Of a DNA stretch of 6,374 nt, positions 1-4,795 are shown in pieces. The stretch is from NCBI GenBank assembly GCA_025937115.1, contig JAICSB010000191.1:1-6374 (forward strand), written 5' to 3'. The notes beneath the pieces were generated by a model that had not been told where the DNA came from, searched no databases, and worked only from the letters and a program-made list of their open reading frames with translations. The position numbers were made by a program, and so were the translations under genes. The DNA is from Pseudonocardiaceae bacterium (lineage in GTDB: Bacteria; Actinomycetota; Actinomycetes; Mycobacteriales; Pseudonocardiaceae). Within the stretch, counting starts at the first letter, position 1, and every line of letters starts with the position of its first letter.

Positions 1-240
1 CGAGGTGAACCAGGTGCAGCCCGGACACTGCCACCGCTCGCCAGCGAACCACATGTGGTGGTAGACGATCAGCTGTGACCGCCCGTCGAAGACGTGCGCC
101 AACCGGACCGGTCCGTGCTCGCCTTCGAGCGTGTAGTCGAGTAGTTCCCGAGTGGCGGCCTTCTCCCGGACCCGTAGCTCGTCCAGTTGGCGCTGCCAGG
201 TCTCGGCGTCGACAACGGGCGGTAGTGCGTTGGCGGTCAT
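1..240 (-). CDS. DUF899 family protein, N-terminal part (runs off the left edge)
   Basis: The minus strand is open from an ATG at 240 to base 1 (80 codons, no stop), so the C-terminus lies outside the window. The start is well supported: GAGGAGG (252-246) sits 5 nt upstream. Recognisable DUF899 hallmarks are an N-terminal helix with WQRQLDELRVREKAATREL (residues 15-33), the block FDGRSQLIVYHHMWF (residues 51-65) and a CPGC motif (Cys72, Cys75) at the place where the family usually has a thioredoxin-like CxxC. DUF899 proteins are thioredoxin-fold proteins of roughly 220-250 residues with no firmly established reaction; a redox role is inferred from the fold. Oddity: about 15 residues usually found between the EKxxTRxxD helix and the DYxxEG strand (the basic RRxLP segment) appear to be missing around residues 33-35. 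It is the last visible gene of the minus-strand series, 194 bp after the DHFR-like gene, so it probably has its own promoter. Confidence 0.85.
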   Translation of the reverse strand, partial: MTANALPPVVDAETWQRQLDELRVREKAATRELLDYTLEGEHGPVRLAHVFDGRSQLIVYHHMWFAGERWQCPGCTWFTS

Positions 241-334
241 GGCTTCCTCCTCGCTGCGAGCCGGTGTTGAGCTACTCCGGGATGATCGCTGTCAGTGTCG
301 ACTCTCGTCAGCGTCGAAACTCATCGCGCTGCCA

Positions 335-350
335 CGCTTGTACGCAAGCG
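335..350. promoter_or_regulatory. Perfect inverted repeat in the leader of the DUF899 gene
   Basis: CGCTTG and CAAGCG form a perfect 6-bp dyad around TACG. It lies about 95-110 bp upstream of the DUF899 ATG, inside the gap after the DHFR-like gene. It could be an operator for a dimeric repressor or a hairpin in the untranslated leader. The sequence does not show which. Confidence 0.4.
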
Positions 351-363
351 GATCCGTATCGGA

Positions 364-379
364 CAAGATGATCACCTTG
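364..379. promoter_or_regulatory. Near-perfect 16-bp palindrome, possible operator
   Basis: CAAGATGATCACCTTG pairs at 7 of 8 positions around the centre TGATCA. It sits 13 bp from the 335-350 dyad in the same 194-bp gap (241-434), which otherwise shows no convincing gene. Two closely spaced palindromes upstream of a start codon are typical of a regulator binding region. The regulator is unknown, and no obvious regulator gene is in this window. Confidence 0.35.
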
Positions 380-434
380 AGGTATGGAGTCCTGAACAGC
401 CGCAAGTAATGTTCGTTAACCGTTCCTCTGTGAG

Positions 435-1073
435 TCAGCGTCGGGTGAACGTGAGGTGAGTGACGCCGCTGGGCATGGTCACGCTCTGTATGTCGAAACG
501 CGAGTGCACGCCCTCCAGGCCGTCCCACAGCCGCTCGCCCCGTCCGAGCACGATCGGGACCACCGCCAGGTGCATGTGGTCGACTAGGTCGTTGGCCAGG
601 AACTGCCGGACAGTGGACACGCCGCCACCGATCCGCACGTCCAGCCCATTCGCGGCCTCCTGGGCCTGCTCGAGGGCCTCGGCGGGGGAGGCATCGATGA
701 AGTGGAACGTGGTGCCTCCGTTGAGCTCAATCGGTGGGCGAGGGTGATGGGTGAGGACGAACACCGGGGTGCGGAACGGCGGCTCGTCACCCCACCAGCC
801 CTGCCAGTCATCGGTCCACGATCCGCCCTTCGGATCGAACTTGTTGCGGCCCATGATCTCCGCGCCGATGCCCTGGCTCCACCCGGTGCTCAGCACCCGC
901 TCCGGGCCGGCCGGGATGTCGGGCTGGCGGTCGATCCCGAATAGCACCCGCCCGTCGAACCAGTCCAGCAGGGCTCGGCCGGCGTGCCCGAACGGGGCCT
1001 CCCGGCTCTGGCCCTCGCCGGTGGCGAAGCCGTCGAGTGAGACCGAGAAGTTGTGTATGCGGGTGCGGGCCAC
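435..1073 (-). CDS. Dihydrofolate reductase family protein (RibD C-terminal domain type)
   Basis: A 212-residue protein of the RibD_C/DHFR-like NADPH-dependent reductase superfamily. Visible motifs are VSLDGFATG (residues 11-19, the usual N-terminal strand and loop), IMGRNKF (73-79), PVFVLTHHPRP (103-113) and RIGGGVSTVRQFLANDLVDHMHLAVVPIVLGRGERLW (in two parts, 147-164 and 165-183), whose Gly-rich GGG at 149-151 fits the dinucleotide phosphate loop. The length matches the family. These proteins are annotated from the DHFR fold but are generally not the essential folA enzyme, and the substrate is unknown. It is presumably cytosolic, with no signal peptide or membrane segment. The start is GTG at 1073, preceded by GGAG about 9 nt upstream; an upstream ATG at 1086 is out of frame. 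It follows the FAD monooxygenase by 57 bp on the same strand and may be co-transcribed with it. No clear terminator is seen in that short gap. Confidence 0.88.
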   Translation of the reverse strand: MARTRIHNFSVSLDGFATGEGQSREAPFGHAGRALLDWFDGRVLFGIDRQPDIPAGPERVLSTGWSQGIGAEIMGRNKFDPKGGSWTDDWQGWWGDEPPFRTPVFVLTHHPRPPIELNGGTTFHFIDASPAEALEQAQEAANGLDVRIGGGVSTVRQFLANDLVDHMHLAVVPIVLGRGERLWDGLEGVHSRFDIQSVTMPSGVTHLTFTRR

Positions 1074-1130
1074 GTAGCTACTCCATCCGATCGGCGCGGG
1101 AGACGTCGCTCCATTACGACCGCTTACTCG

Positions 1131-2651
1131 CTACCACACCTGTGCGGTTCCCCGGCCGCAGCCTGCGAAACCTGGCACCAAGTGGATGGGCGAGCACTGC
1201 CGAAATGCTGCACTCTCCCCGAACCATATTGTGAGCGCCTCGCGCAGTCCCGCGTCAGTGCCATCGCCAACCCAGGCGACGTGTCCATCGGGACGCACCA
1301 ATACGGCGGTCGGTGCACCGACCTCGCCGAGTACCGGAAGTTCCCAGGTGCCGGCATACGAGGCATCGACGAGCTGAACTCTGTCGGCCCACGGTGCGAT
1401 GTCGAGGCCGCTGGCGTCACCGAGGTTGAGCAGCACCGGCTTGGCGTCGTACAACAACGAGAACACTCGCACGGTGCCATCCGCAGTCGCCAGATCCAGG
1501 TCGGGCATGCGGCGCCCCAACAGCGGATGTCCCTCACCGAGGTCATACGCGATTTCGAGGCCCGCGATCATGGCGGCGATGTGCTTGCGCGGCTCGTCCA
1601 TACGCAGCAGCTCCATCACCGTGTCGCGCAGTGCAACGGACCGGTCGTCCGTTGCGCCGAGCGCCCTCTGCGCCATGGTGTTCCGCAGTACCCGCGCACC
1701 AACCGGGTGGCGTTCGGCCTGATACGTGTCGAGGAGGCTCACCGGTGATGTTCCGCTGACCACCTGGGCCAGCTTCCAGCCCAGGTTGACCGCATCCTGC
1801 ACGCCAATGTTCAACCCCTGGCCTCCCATCGGGGCGTGCACATGTGCCGCGTCTCCCGCAACCAGCACGCGCCCGCTGCGATAGGCCACCGCCTGACGTG
1901 TCATGTCGGTAAAGCGAGAGATAAAGCGCGGGGCGTGCGCCCCGTGGTCCGTTCCGTCGACGCGGATGAGCGCTGCGCGGAGATCCTCCAGAGTGGGCTC
2001 ATCGGTGCGGTTCACCTCGGGTTCGATCAGGGTGACGCCCACGCGTCCCTCCTCGGCGGGGCCGATGCCGCCGCCGCCACGCAGCCCGAATTCCGGCATC
2101 TCCTCCATCTCGACCTCAGCATGGATCCAGCACGTTGTTGGATCCCAGCCCGCGAAATCGATGCTGGCCGCCTTGCGCACAACGCTGCGGCCCCCGTCGC
2201 AACCAACCAGAAACTTCGCCCGCAGCGATGTGCCGTCGGACAACGCGACGTTAACGCCGCTGTCGTCCTGCGTGAAACCCGTCACCTCGCGCTCACGCAG
2301 GATGGGAACACCCAGCTCATCGATCCAGCCCGACATGATGCGCTCGAAATGGCTCTGCAACAGCGCCATCCCGTAGTTGTGGCGGGTGGGGAAATCGCTG
2401 ATGTCCATCGGGACTCCACCGAATGCCTGCACCTGCATCGTCTTTCCCTCGGCGAGAAAGCGATCAACGACGCCACGCTGATCGAGCACTTCGATGGTGC
2501 GGGAGTGCAGACCTCGCGAGCGCGAGCTTTCCAGCTTGAAGCTGGCGCGTCGCTCGACGATGACAACGTCGGTCCCCGTCAATGTCAGCTCTGCCGCCAG
2601 CATCATCCCCGTCGGACCGCCTCCGGCGATCACCACCGCATGCTCGGCCAT
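1131..2651 (-). CDS. Class A FAD-dependent aromatic monooxygenase, Rox/PheA-TfdB type
   Basis: A 506-residue flavoprotein hydroxylase expected to use FAD, NAD(P)H and O2 to hydroxylate an aromatic or polyketide substrate in the cytosol. Three class A fingerprints are in order: AGGGPTG (residues 9-15) with the ribose-binding acidic residue in VERR (32-35); GCDGGRSVVRK, the DG motif (150-160); and RVLVAGDAAHVHAP, the GD motif (261-274), followed by GGQGLNIGVQDAVNLGWKLA (276-295). Residues about 375-478 form the thioredoxin-like C-terminal domain of this subfamily. The motif set and domain order resemble rifampicin monooxygenase (Rox) and related aromatic hydroxylases; the substrate cannot be read from sequence. 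The ATG at 2651 is supported by GAGGAG (2663-2658), 6 nt upstream. Oddity: relatives, as I recall them, end soon after the WFG motif (here 476-478), but this protein continues 28 residues with two Cys in a low-complexity tail. A DHFR-like gene follows 57 bp downstream. Confidence 0.92.
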   Translation of the reverse strand: MAEHAVVIAGGGPTGMMLAAELTLTGTDVVIVERRASFKLESSRSRGLHSRTIEVLDQRGVVDRFLAEGKTMQVQAFGGVPMDISDFPTRHNYGMALLQSHFERIMSGWIDELGVPILREREVTGFTQDDSGVNVALSDGTSLRAKFLVGCDGGRSVVRKAASIDFAGWDPTTCWIHAEVEMEEMPEFGLRGGGGIGPAEEGRVGVTLIEPEVNRTDEPTLEDLRAALIRVDGTDHGAHAPRFISRFTDMTRQAVAYRSGRVLVAGDAAHVHAPMGGQGLNIGVQDAVNLGWKLAQVVSGTSPVSLLDTYQAERHPVGARVLRNTMAQRALGATDDRSVALRDTVMELLRMDEPRKHIAAMIAGLEIAYDLGEGHPLLGRRMPDLDLATADGTVRVFSLLYDAKPVLLNLGDASGLDIAPWADRVQLVDASYAGTWELPVLGEVGAPTAVLVRPDGHVAWVGDGTDAGLREALTIWFGESAAFRQCSPIHLVPGFAGCGRGTAQVW

Positions 2652-2657
2652 ACATCA

Positions 2658-2663
2658 CTCCTC
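2658..2663 (-). promoter_or_regulatory. Ribosome binding site of the FAD monooxygenase
   Basis: GAGGAG on the minus strand lies 6 nt before the ATG at 2651 and fixes that start over an out-of-frame ATG 7 bases upstream. Confidence 0.7.
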
Positions 2664-2681
2664 GTTTCCCAACGCCTGCCA

Positions 2682-2696
2682 GGAATCGTAGATTCC
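2682..2696. repeat. Perfect inverted repeat upstream of the FAD monooxygenase
   Basis: GGAATC, a GTA spacer, then GATTCC: a perfect 6-bp stem with a 3-nt centre. It is the third of three dyads in the 78-bp gap and lies about 20 bp before the monooxygenase ribosome binding site. It could be an operator at the monooxygenase promoter or a leader hairpin. Confidence 0.5.
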
Positions 2697-2698
2697 GT

Positions 2699-2709
2699 CG
2701 GGGACCCCG
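2699..2709. repeat. Short GC dyad between the SRPBCC and monooxygenase genes
   Basis: CGGGG and CCCCG around a single A. It is too short-looped for a normal hairpin on its own, but it sits between two other perfect dyads and may extend the neighbouring structure. Confidence 0.35.
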
Positions 2710-2713
2710 GCGC

Positions 2714-2726
2714 CCGGCTGAGCCGG
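2714..2726 (-). terminator. Hairpin directly after the SRPBCC stop, possible terminator
   Basis: On the minus strand CCGGC, TCA, GCCGG forms a perfect 5-bp GC stem that starts 3 nt after the TAG of the SRPBCC gene (2732-2730). There is no U tract on the transcript, which is common in actinomycetes. It would separate the SRPBCC transcript from the monooxygenase gene, or at least attenuate read-through. Confidence 0.45.
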
Positions 2727-2729
2727 TTT

Positions 2730-3203
2730 CTACGCCGTGGCGAGCACCGCCAGGTGGCGCAGCGAGTTCTCCAGGTGCTCGACGTCGAACGGCGGGAACT
2801 CGATGACCTCGCGCGCCTGCGGGGTCGCGCCCGACCAGTCGTATGTCAGCCGGACCTCAGTGCCGCCGTCCGCTGCCGGCGTGAGGTTGTAGCACCAGAT
2901 CCAGCCGCCGAAGCCGAGGCGCCCCTCGGCGTCCTCCGTCCCCGGCTCCCACGAGATCGCGCGGGGCGGATCGAGCTCCCGGACCTGGTTGGCTATCTCG
3001 TACCGGCCGTCCGGATGGTTGGGGTGGTACATGCCCATGCGGAACACCTGCCCGGACGTCGTCAGTCGCTCGCAGTCCAGCGGCTCACACACCCAGCCCG
3101 TGCCGTCGATCGCCGCGTGGCTGGCGGGATCGGCGAGCACCGCGAACACGGCGTCCGCCGGCGCCGGGACAGTGGTCGTGACGGAGAGGGCCTCGGTGGT
3201 CAT
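2730..3203 (-). CDS. SRPBCC (START/Bet v1-like) family protein
   Basis: A 157-residue protein with the typical SRPBCC/polyketide cyclase-dehydrase opening: an N-terminal strand SVTTTVPAPADAVFAVLADP (residues 7-26) followed by a short helix, then strands such as GRYEIANQVRELDPPRAISW (66-85), WIWCYNLTPAADGGTEVRLTYDW (101-123) and a long C-terminal helix (about 138-155, VEHLENSLRHLA). The fold makes a deep hydrophobic pocket for lipids, polyketides or aromatic ligands. No catalytic residues are diagnostic, so a ligand-binding, cyclase or chaperone role is open. The length is normal. The ATG at 3203 is preceded by AAGGGA at suitable distance, a weaker ribosome site than its neighbours have. It lies 78 bp upstream of the FAD monooxygenase on the same strand, and this pairing hints at a common substrate class, but the dyads between them suggest separate control. 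Confidence 0.85.
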   Translation of the reverse strand: MTTEALSVTTTVPAPADAVFAVLADPASHAAIDGTGWVCEPLDCERLTTSGQVFRMGMYHPNHPDGRYEIANQVRELDPPRAISWEPGTEDAEGRLGFGGWIWCYNLTPAADGGTEVRLTYDWSGATPQAREVIEFPPFDVEHLENSLRHLAVLATA

Positions 3204-3430
3204 GGGTTGTCCCTTCGGTCGCGTGCTTGTTGGGCAAGGCGTTCCCGTCCCCGGGAGTAGAGACCCGACCCGGTCCCGGAACTCATCGGCGAGCGCACTC
3301 AGCGCAGGCGCACGATCCTGGCTGTCGTCGGTCGACGGGCGAATCCTGGTCCAGTACCCAGTCTTCGAGGACCGTCGCGACGTAGCCGGAGGCGGGCGTC
3401 ACCGGCGAGGTCGGCGCGGCTGAAGACAGC
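3204..3430. other. Intergenic stretch with no convincing gene
   Basis: These 227 bp between the VOC and SRPBCC genes have three minus-strand frames that each look partly coding in pieces but are broken by stops: one frame reads ALSALADEFRDRVGSLLPG near 3297-3241, another reads GYVATVLEDWVLDQDSPVD just upstream. No start with a ribosome site and no clear promoter is seen. It may be a decayed gene or simply untranslated leader. Confidence 0.35.
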
Positions 3431-3874
3431 TCAGCCGATCCGCTCGGCTAGGGACACGATGATCCCCTCCGGACCGCGCACGTAGGCCATACGCCAGATG
3501 TGCTCGTACTGGCCGATGTCGCCGACCAACCCGTAGCCGTCCGCGGCCAGCCGGTCGACGGCCACCTGGAGGTCGTCGACCTCGAAGGCCACGTTGCGCA
3601 GCCCCAGCTCGTTGGCCATCGCGGCGGGCGATCCGGGCTGATGGGCGGGCCGGACGAAGCTCGAGAGCTCCAGCCGGGTACTTCCGTCGGGCGGCCGAAG
3701 CATGACGATCTCAGTGCGGGAGTCGGGGATGCCGATGACCGTGTCCAGGAACTCGCCCTCCACGAACATCCGGGTGCCCTCGACCTCGAGACCCAGCCCG
3801 ACGAAGAACGCCGTCACCGTGTTGAGGTCCGCAACGGTGATACCGACATGGTCGAAACGTCGTACATGTGTCAT
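3431..3874 (-). CDS. VOC superfamily protein (glyoxalase/bleomycin resistance fold)
   Basis: A 147-residue vicinal oxygen chelate protein with two beta-alpha-beta-beta-beta modules. Module 1 starts with RRFDHVGITVADLNT (residues 5-19) and ends near RLELSSF (67-73); module 2 starts with GLRNVAFEVDDLQVAVDRL (91-109) and ends with YVRGPEGIIVSLAE (131-144). Candidate metal ligands are His9, Glu69 and Glu136. The fourth position, often His in '(R)H(I/V)AF', is Asn94 here. Family members include lyases, epimerases, dioxygenases and drug-binding resistance proteins, and the substrate cannot be inferred. I chose the ATG at 3874: GGAGG (3888-3884) is 9 nt upstream. A longer reading from 3928 adds 18 residues with no homology to the fold, and its internal ATG at 3883 directly abuts the GGAGG. 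A short upstream frame ends in an ATGA overlap with this start. The next gene downstream, SRPBCC, is 227 bp away. Confidence 0.88.
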   Translation of the reverse strand: MTHVRRFDHVGITVADLNTVTAFFVGLGLEVEGTRMFVEGEFLDTVIGIPDSRTEIVMLRPPDGSTRLELSSFVRPAHQPGSPAAMANELGLRNVAFEVDDLQVAVDRLAADGYGLVGDIGQYEHIWRMAYVRGPEGIIVSLAERIG

Positions 3875-4116
3875 GGGGTCCATCCTCCAGTGTTCATGTT
3901 GTCGACCCACCCGAAGGGACGGAGCCACCGGGGGACCTCAACATGATCATCGGCGAAATCTCTGAGGCCCGCCCTGACCGTGCGAACCGGTTGTGGTCGT
4001 GATGTCCCGTGACCGGGGGTGCCGACCGGGTTGGTGTCCCGCTCAACGTTCCTCTTACGGGAGAGGGCTGAAGGCTGCGCATAACAGCAGCGACCACGCG
4101 GCTTTCGCCGTGTCAC
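3871..4116 (-). CDS. Possible small upstream ORF overlapping the VOC start by ATGA
   Basis: A GTG-initiated frame of 81 codons whose TGA (3873-3871) overlaps the VOC ATG (3874-3872) as ATGA, the classic arrangement for translational coupling. The last third is Trp-rich and looks protein-like (residues about 50-70: LRDFADDHVEVPRWLRPFGW, ending GGWTP). The first half is basic and Cys/Arg-rich, resembling a shadow frame. The GTG has only a poor ribosome site and lies inside a dyad (4093-4121). I do not recognise a family. It could be a decayed gene end, a short coupled leader peptide or chance. Third-position GC in the C-terminal part is only moderately high. Confidence 0.22.
   Translation of the reverse strand: MTRRKPRGRCCYAQPSALSRKRNVERDTNPVGTPGHGTSRPQPVRTVRAGLRDFADDHVEVPRWLRPFGWVDNMNTGGWTP
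3884..3888 (-). promoter_or_regulatory. Ribosome binding site that decides the VOC start
   Basis: GGAGG on the minus strand is 9 nt from the ATG at 3874 and 0 nt from the in-frame ATG at 3883, so the downstream ATG is the usable start. Confidence 0.65.
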
Positions 4117-4121
4117 GTGGT
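4093..4121 (-). terminator. Interrupted dyad downstream of arr, possible terminator
   Basis: ACCACG (4093-4098) pairs with CGTGGT (4116-4121), and inside it CGGC (4099-4102) pairs with GCCG (4107-4110) around TTTC, leaving a 5-nt bulge. It starts 18 bp after the arr stop in the direction of arr transcription. There is no U tract. A terminator is the simplest reading, but an operator for the downstream genes is possible. Confidence 0.35.
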
Positions 4122-4138
4122 TGAGCGCCTACGTACTG

Positions 4139-4570
4139 TCAGTCGTCGATGTTCTCGGTGCCTGTGCGCTTGAGTTCGTCGAGGTGCTCGCGCATGGCCT
4201 TGAGCTTGTCGGGCGAGTGCCCCACCCAGTCGACAAGTTCTTCGACAATGCGCACGGGATCCCGAGTGCGGTAGGACTTCGTCGGATTGCCCGGGAACTT
4301 CCTGTCCGTCACGTTGGGATCGTCCTCAAGGGTGCCCATTGGCTCCACGAGGTAGATCCGGTCGCCGGCCGTCACCCAGCGCGAGCTCGGCTCCCCAGGT
4401 TGCCGCATCTAGCGTCGCGGTGATGTAGACGTGTTCGCCGTCCTTCCCGCGCCGTAGTTCGAGCGCCAGCCGGGCTCAAGTAGGTCTCCCACCTTCAGAT
4501 CGGCTTTCGTGCCGTGAAACAAGGCCCCGGACTCGTGGACCTCGAAAGGTGTGGTTCGTTCGACATACAC
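4139..4570 (-). pseudogene. arr: Rifampin ADP-ribosyltransferase, broken by compensating frameshifts
   Basis: Arr transfers ADP-ribose from NAD+ to a hydroxyl of the rifamycin ansa bridge, inactivating the drug in the cytosol. The whole protein is present but in two frames. Frame 1 (from GTG 4570) encodes FEVHESGALFHGTKADLKVG and on to SNYGAGRTAN. A one-base deficit near 4433-4435 then moves the sense to another frame, where HVYITATLDAATWGAELALGDGR is read, and a one-base excess near 4360-4364 restores frame 1 for RIYLVEPMGTLEDDPNVTD to the TGA at 4139. Read without correction, frame 1 ends at a TAG at 4411-4409. Counting from the GTG, the corrected protein is 143 residues with His19, Tyr49 and Asp84, the same numbers I recall for the H-Y-D catalytic set of M. 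smegmatis Arr. Tyr49 lies in the shifted segment. No mobile element or large deletion is visible, so decay would be recent; a sequencing error is the alternative. The start is uncertain (GTG 4570 or out-of-frame ATG 4566). Confidence 0.85.
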
Positions 4571-4610
4571 GCTCCGATCACGTCCAGTCCTGATGCCCGG
4601 ATGAGAGCAT

Positions 4611-4620
4611 CTGGCGCCAG
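4611..4620. repeat. Perfect 10-bp palindrome in the arr upstream region
   Basis: CTGGCGCCAG is a perfect palindrome directly abutting the RAE-like element on its arr-proximal side. A second, looser dyad (GATGC at 4592-4596 with GCATC at 4607-4611) lies between it and arr. It is a possible operator or part of the arr promoter; a chance GC palindrome is also possible. Confidence 0.3.
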
Positions 4621-4638
4621 GCCCGTGCCGCAAGCCAG
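4620..4638 (-). promoter_or_regulatory. Candidate rifamycin-associated element (RAE) upstream of arr
   Basis: Read on the arr strand the 19-mer is CTGGCTTGCGGCACGGGCC. The RAE consensus as I remember it is GGGGCTTGCGGCAAGGCCC, which gives 15 of 19 matches including an unbroken GGCTTGCGGCA core. It lies 50 bp upstream of the arr GTG in the correct orientation, where RAEs are known to sit in front of rifamycin-inactivating genes (arr, rox, rgt, rph, helR) in actinomycetes. TTGCGG inside it could serve as a -35 hexamer; no good -10 is seen at 17-18 nt. The consensus is from memory and must be checked. Confidence 0.5.
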
Positions 4639-4640
4639 TT

Positions 4641-4763
4641 GTGGATCTAGCCAAACTGCTGCAGTGCAAAGCTGCCATCCTGCTCGCCGAAGCGACCGCG
4701 CACAGACTCGATCGCGACGTAGCCGGCGGCGCCCGTTTGGGGATCGGCTTGCGGACGGCCTAG
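4641..4763 (+). pseudogene. Possible C-terminal remnant of an unknown plus-strand gene
   Basis: From 4641 to the TAG at 4761-4763 the plus strand reads like an ordinary protein end: VDLAKLLQCKAAILLAEATA followed by HRLDRDVAGG and ARLGIGLRTA, with balanced composition and about three quarters GC at third positions. No plausible start or ribosome site precedes it; the frame is closed by a TGA at 4602-4604, and the preceding coding-like residues (ESIWRQARAASQL, 4603-4641) are in a different frame. I do not recognise the family. It ends 32 bp before the methyltransferase. It may be a gene remnant or chance, and it overlaps the region expected to hold promoters. Confidence 0.2.
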
Positions 4764-4795
4764 CGGGATAGCGGCGAAGTGACATCATCGTCTAC

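Noticed and set aside
292..437. Minus-strand frame reading HYLRLFRTPYLKVIILSDTD between the DHFR-like and DUF899 genes
   Set aside because: Its only starts lie inside the DHFR-like gene, codon third positions are less GC-rich than those of the real genes, no family is recognised, and the palindromes lie within it. It is more likely promoter and leader DNA.
1836..3260. Long 474-codon plus-strand open frame
   Set aside because: It lies opposite the FAD monooxygenase and SRPBCC genes, both with clear motifs and ribosome sites. It is the usual antisense shadow of GC-rich coding DNA.
4139..4408. A separate 89-residue gene starting at ATG 4408
   Set aside because: It is the C-terminal half of arr in the restored frame; its ATG has no ribosome site and its first 15 residues are the shifted reading of the arr middle segment.
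4744..4762. A plus-strand RAE-like match (GGCTTGCGG core) upstream of the methyltransferase
   Set aside because: Only about 13 of 19 positions agree with the remembered consensus and the second half-site is poor. Several such matches are expected by chance in a GC-rich window of this size.
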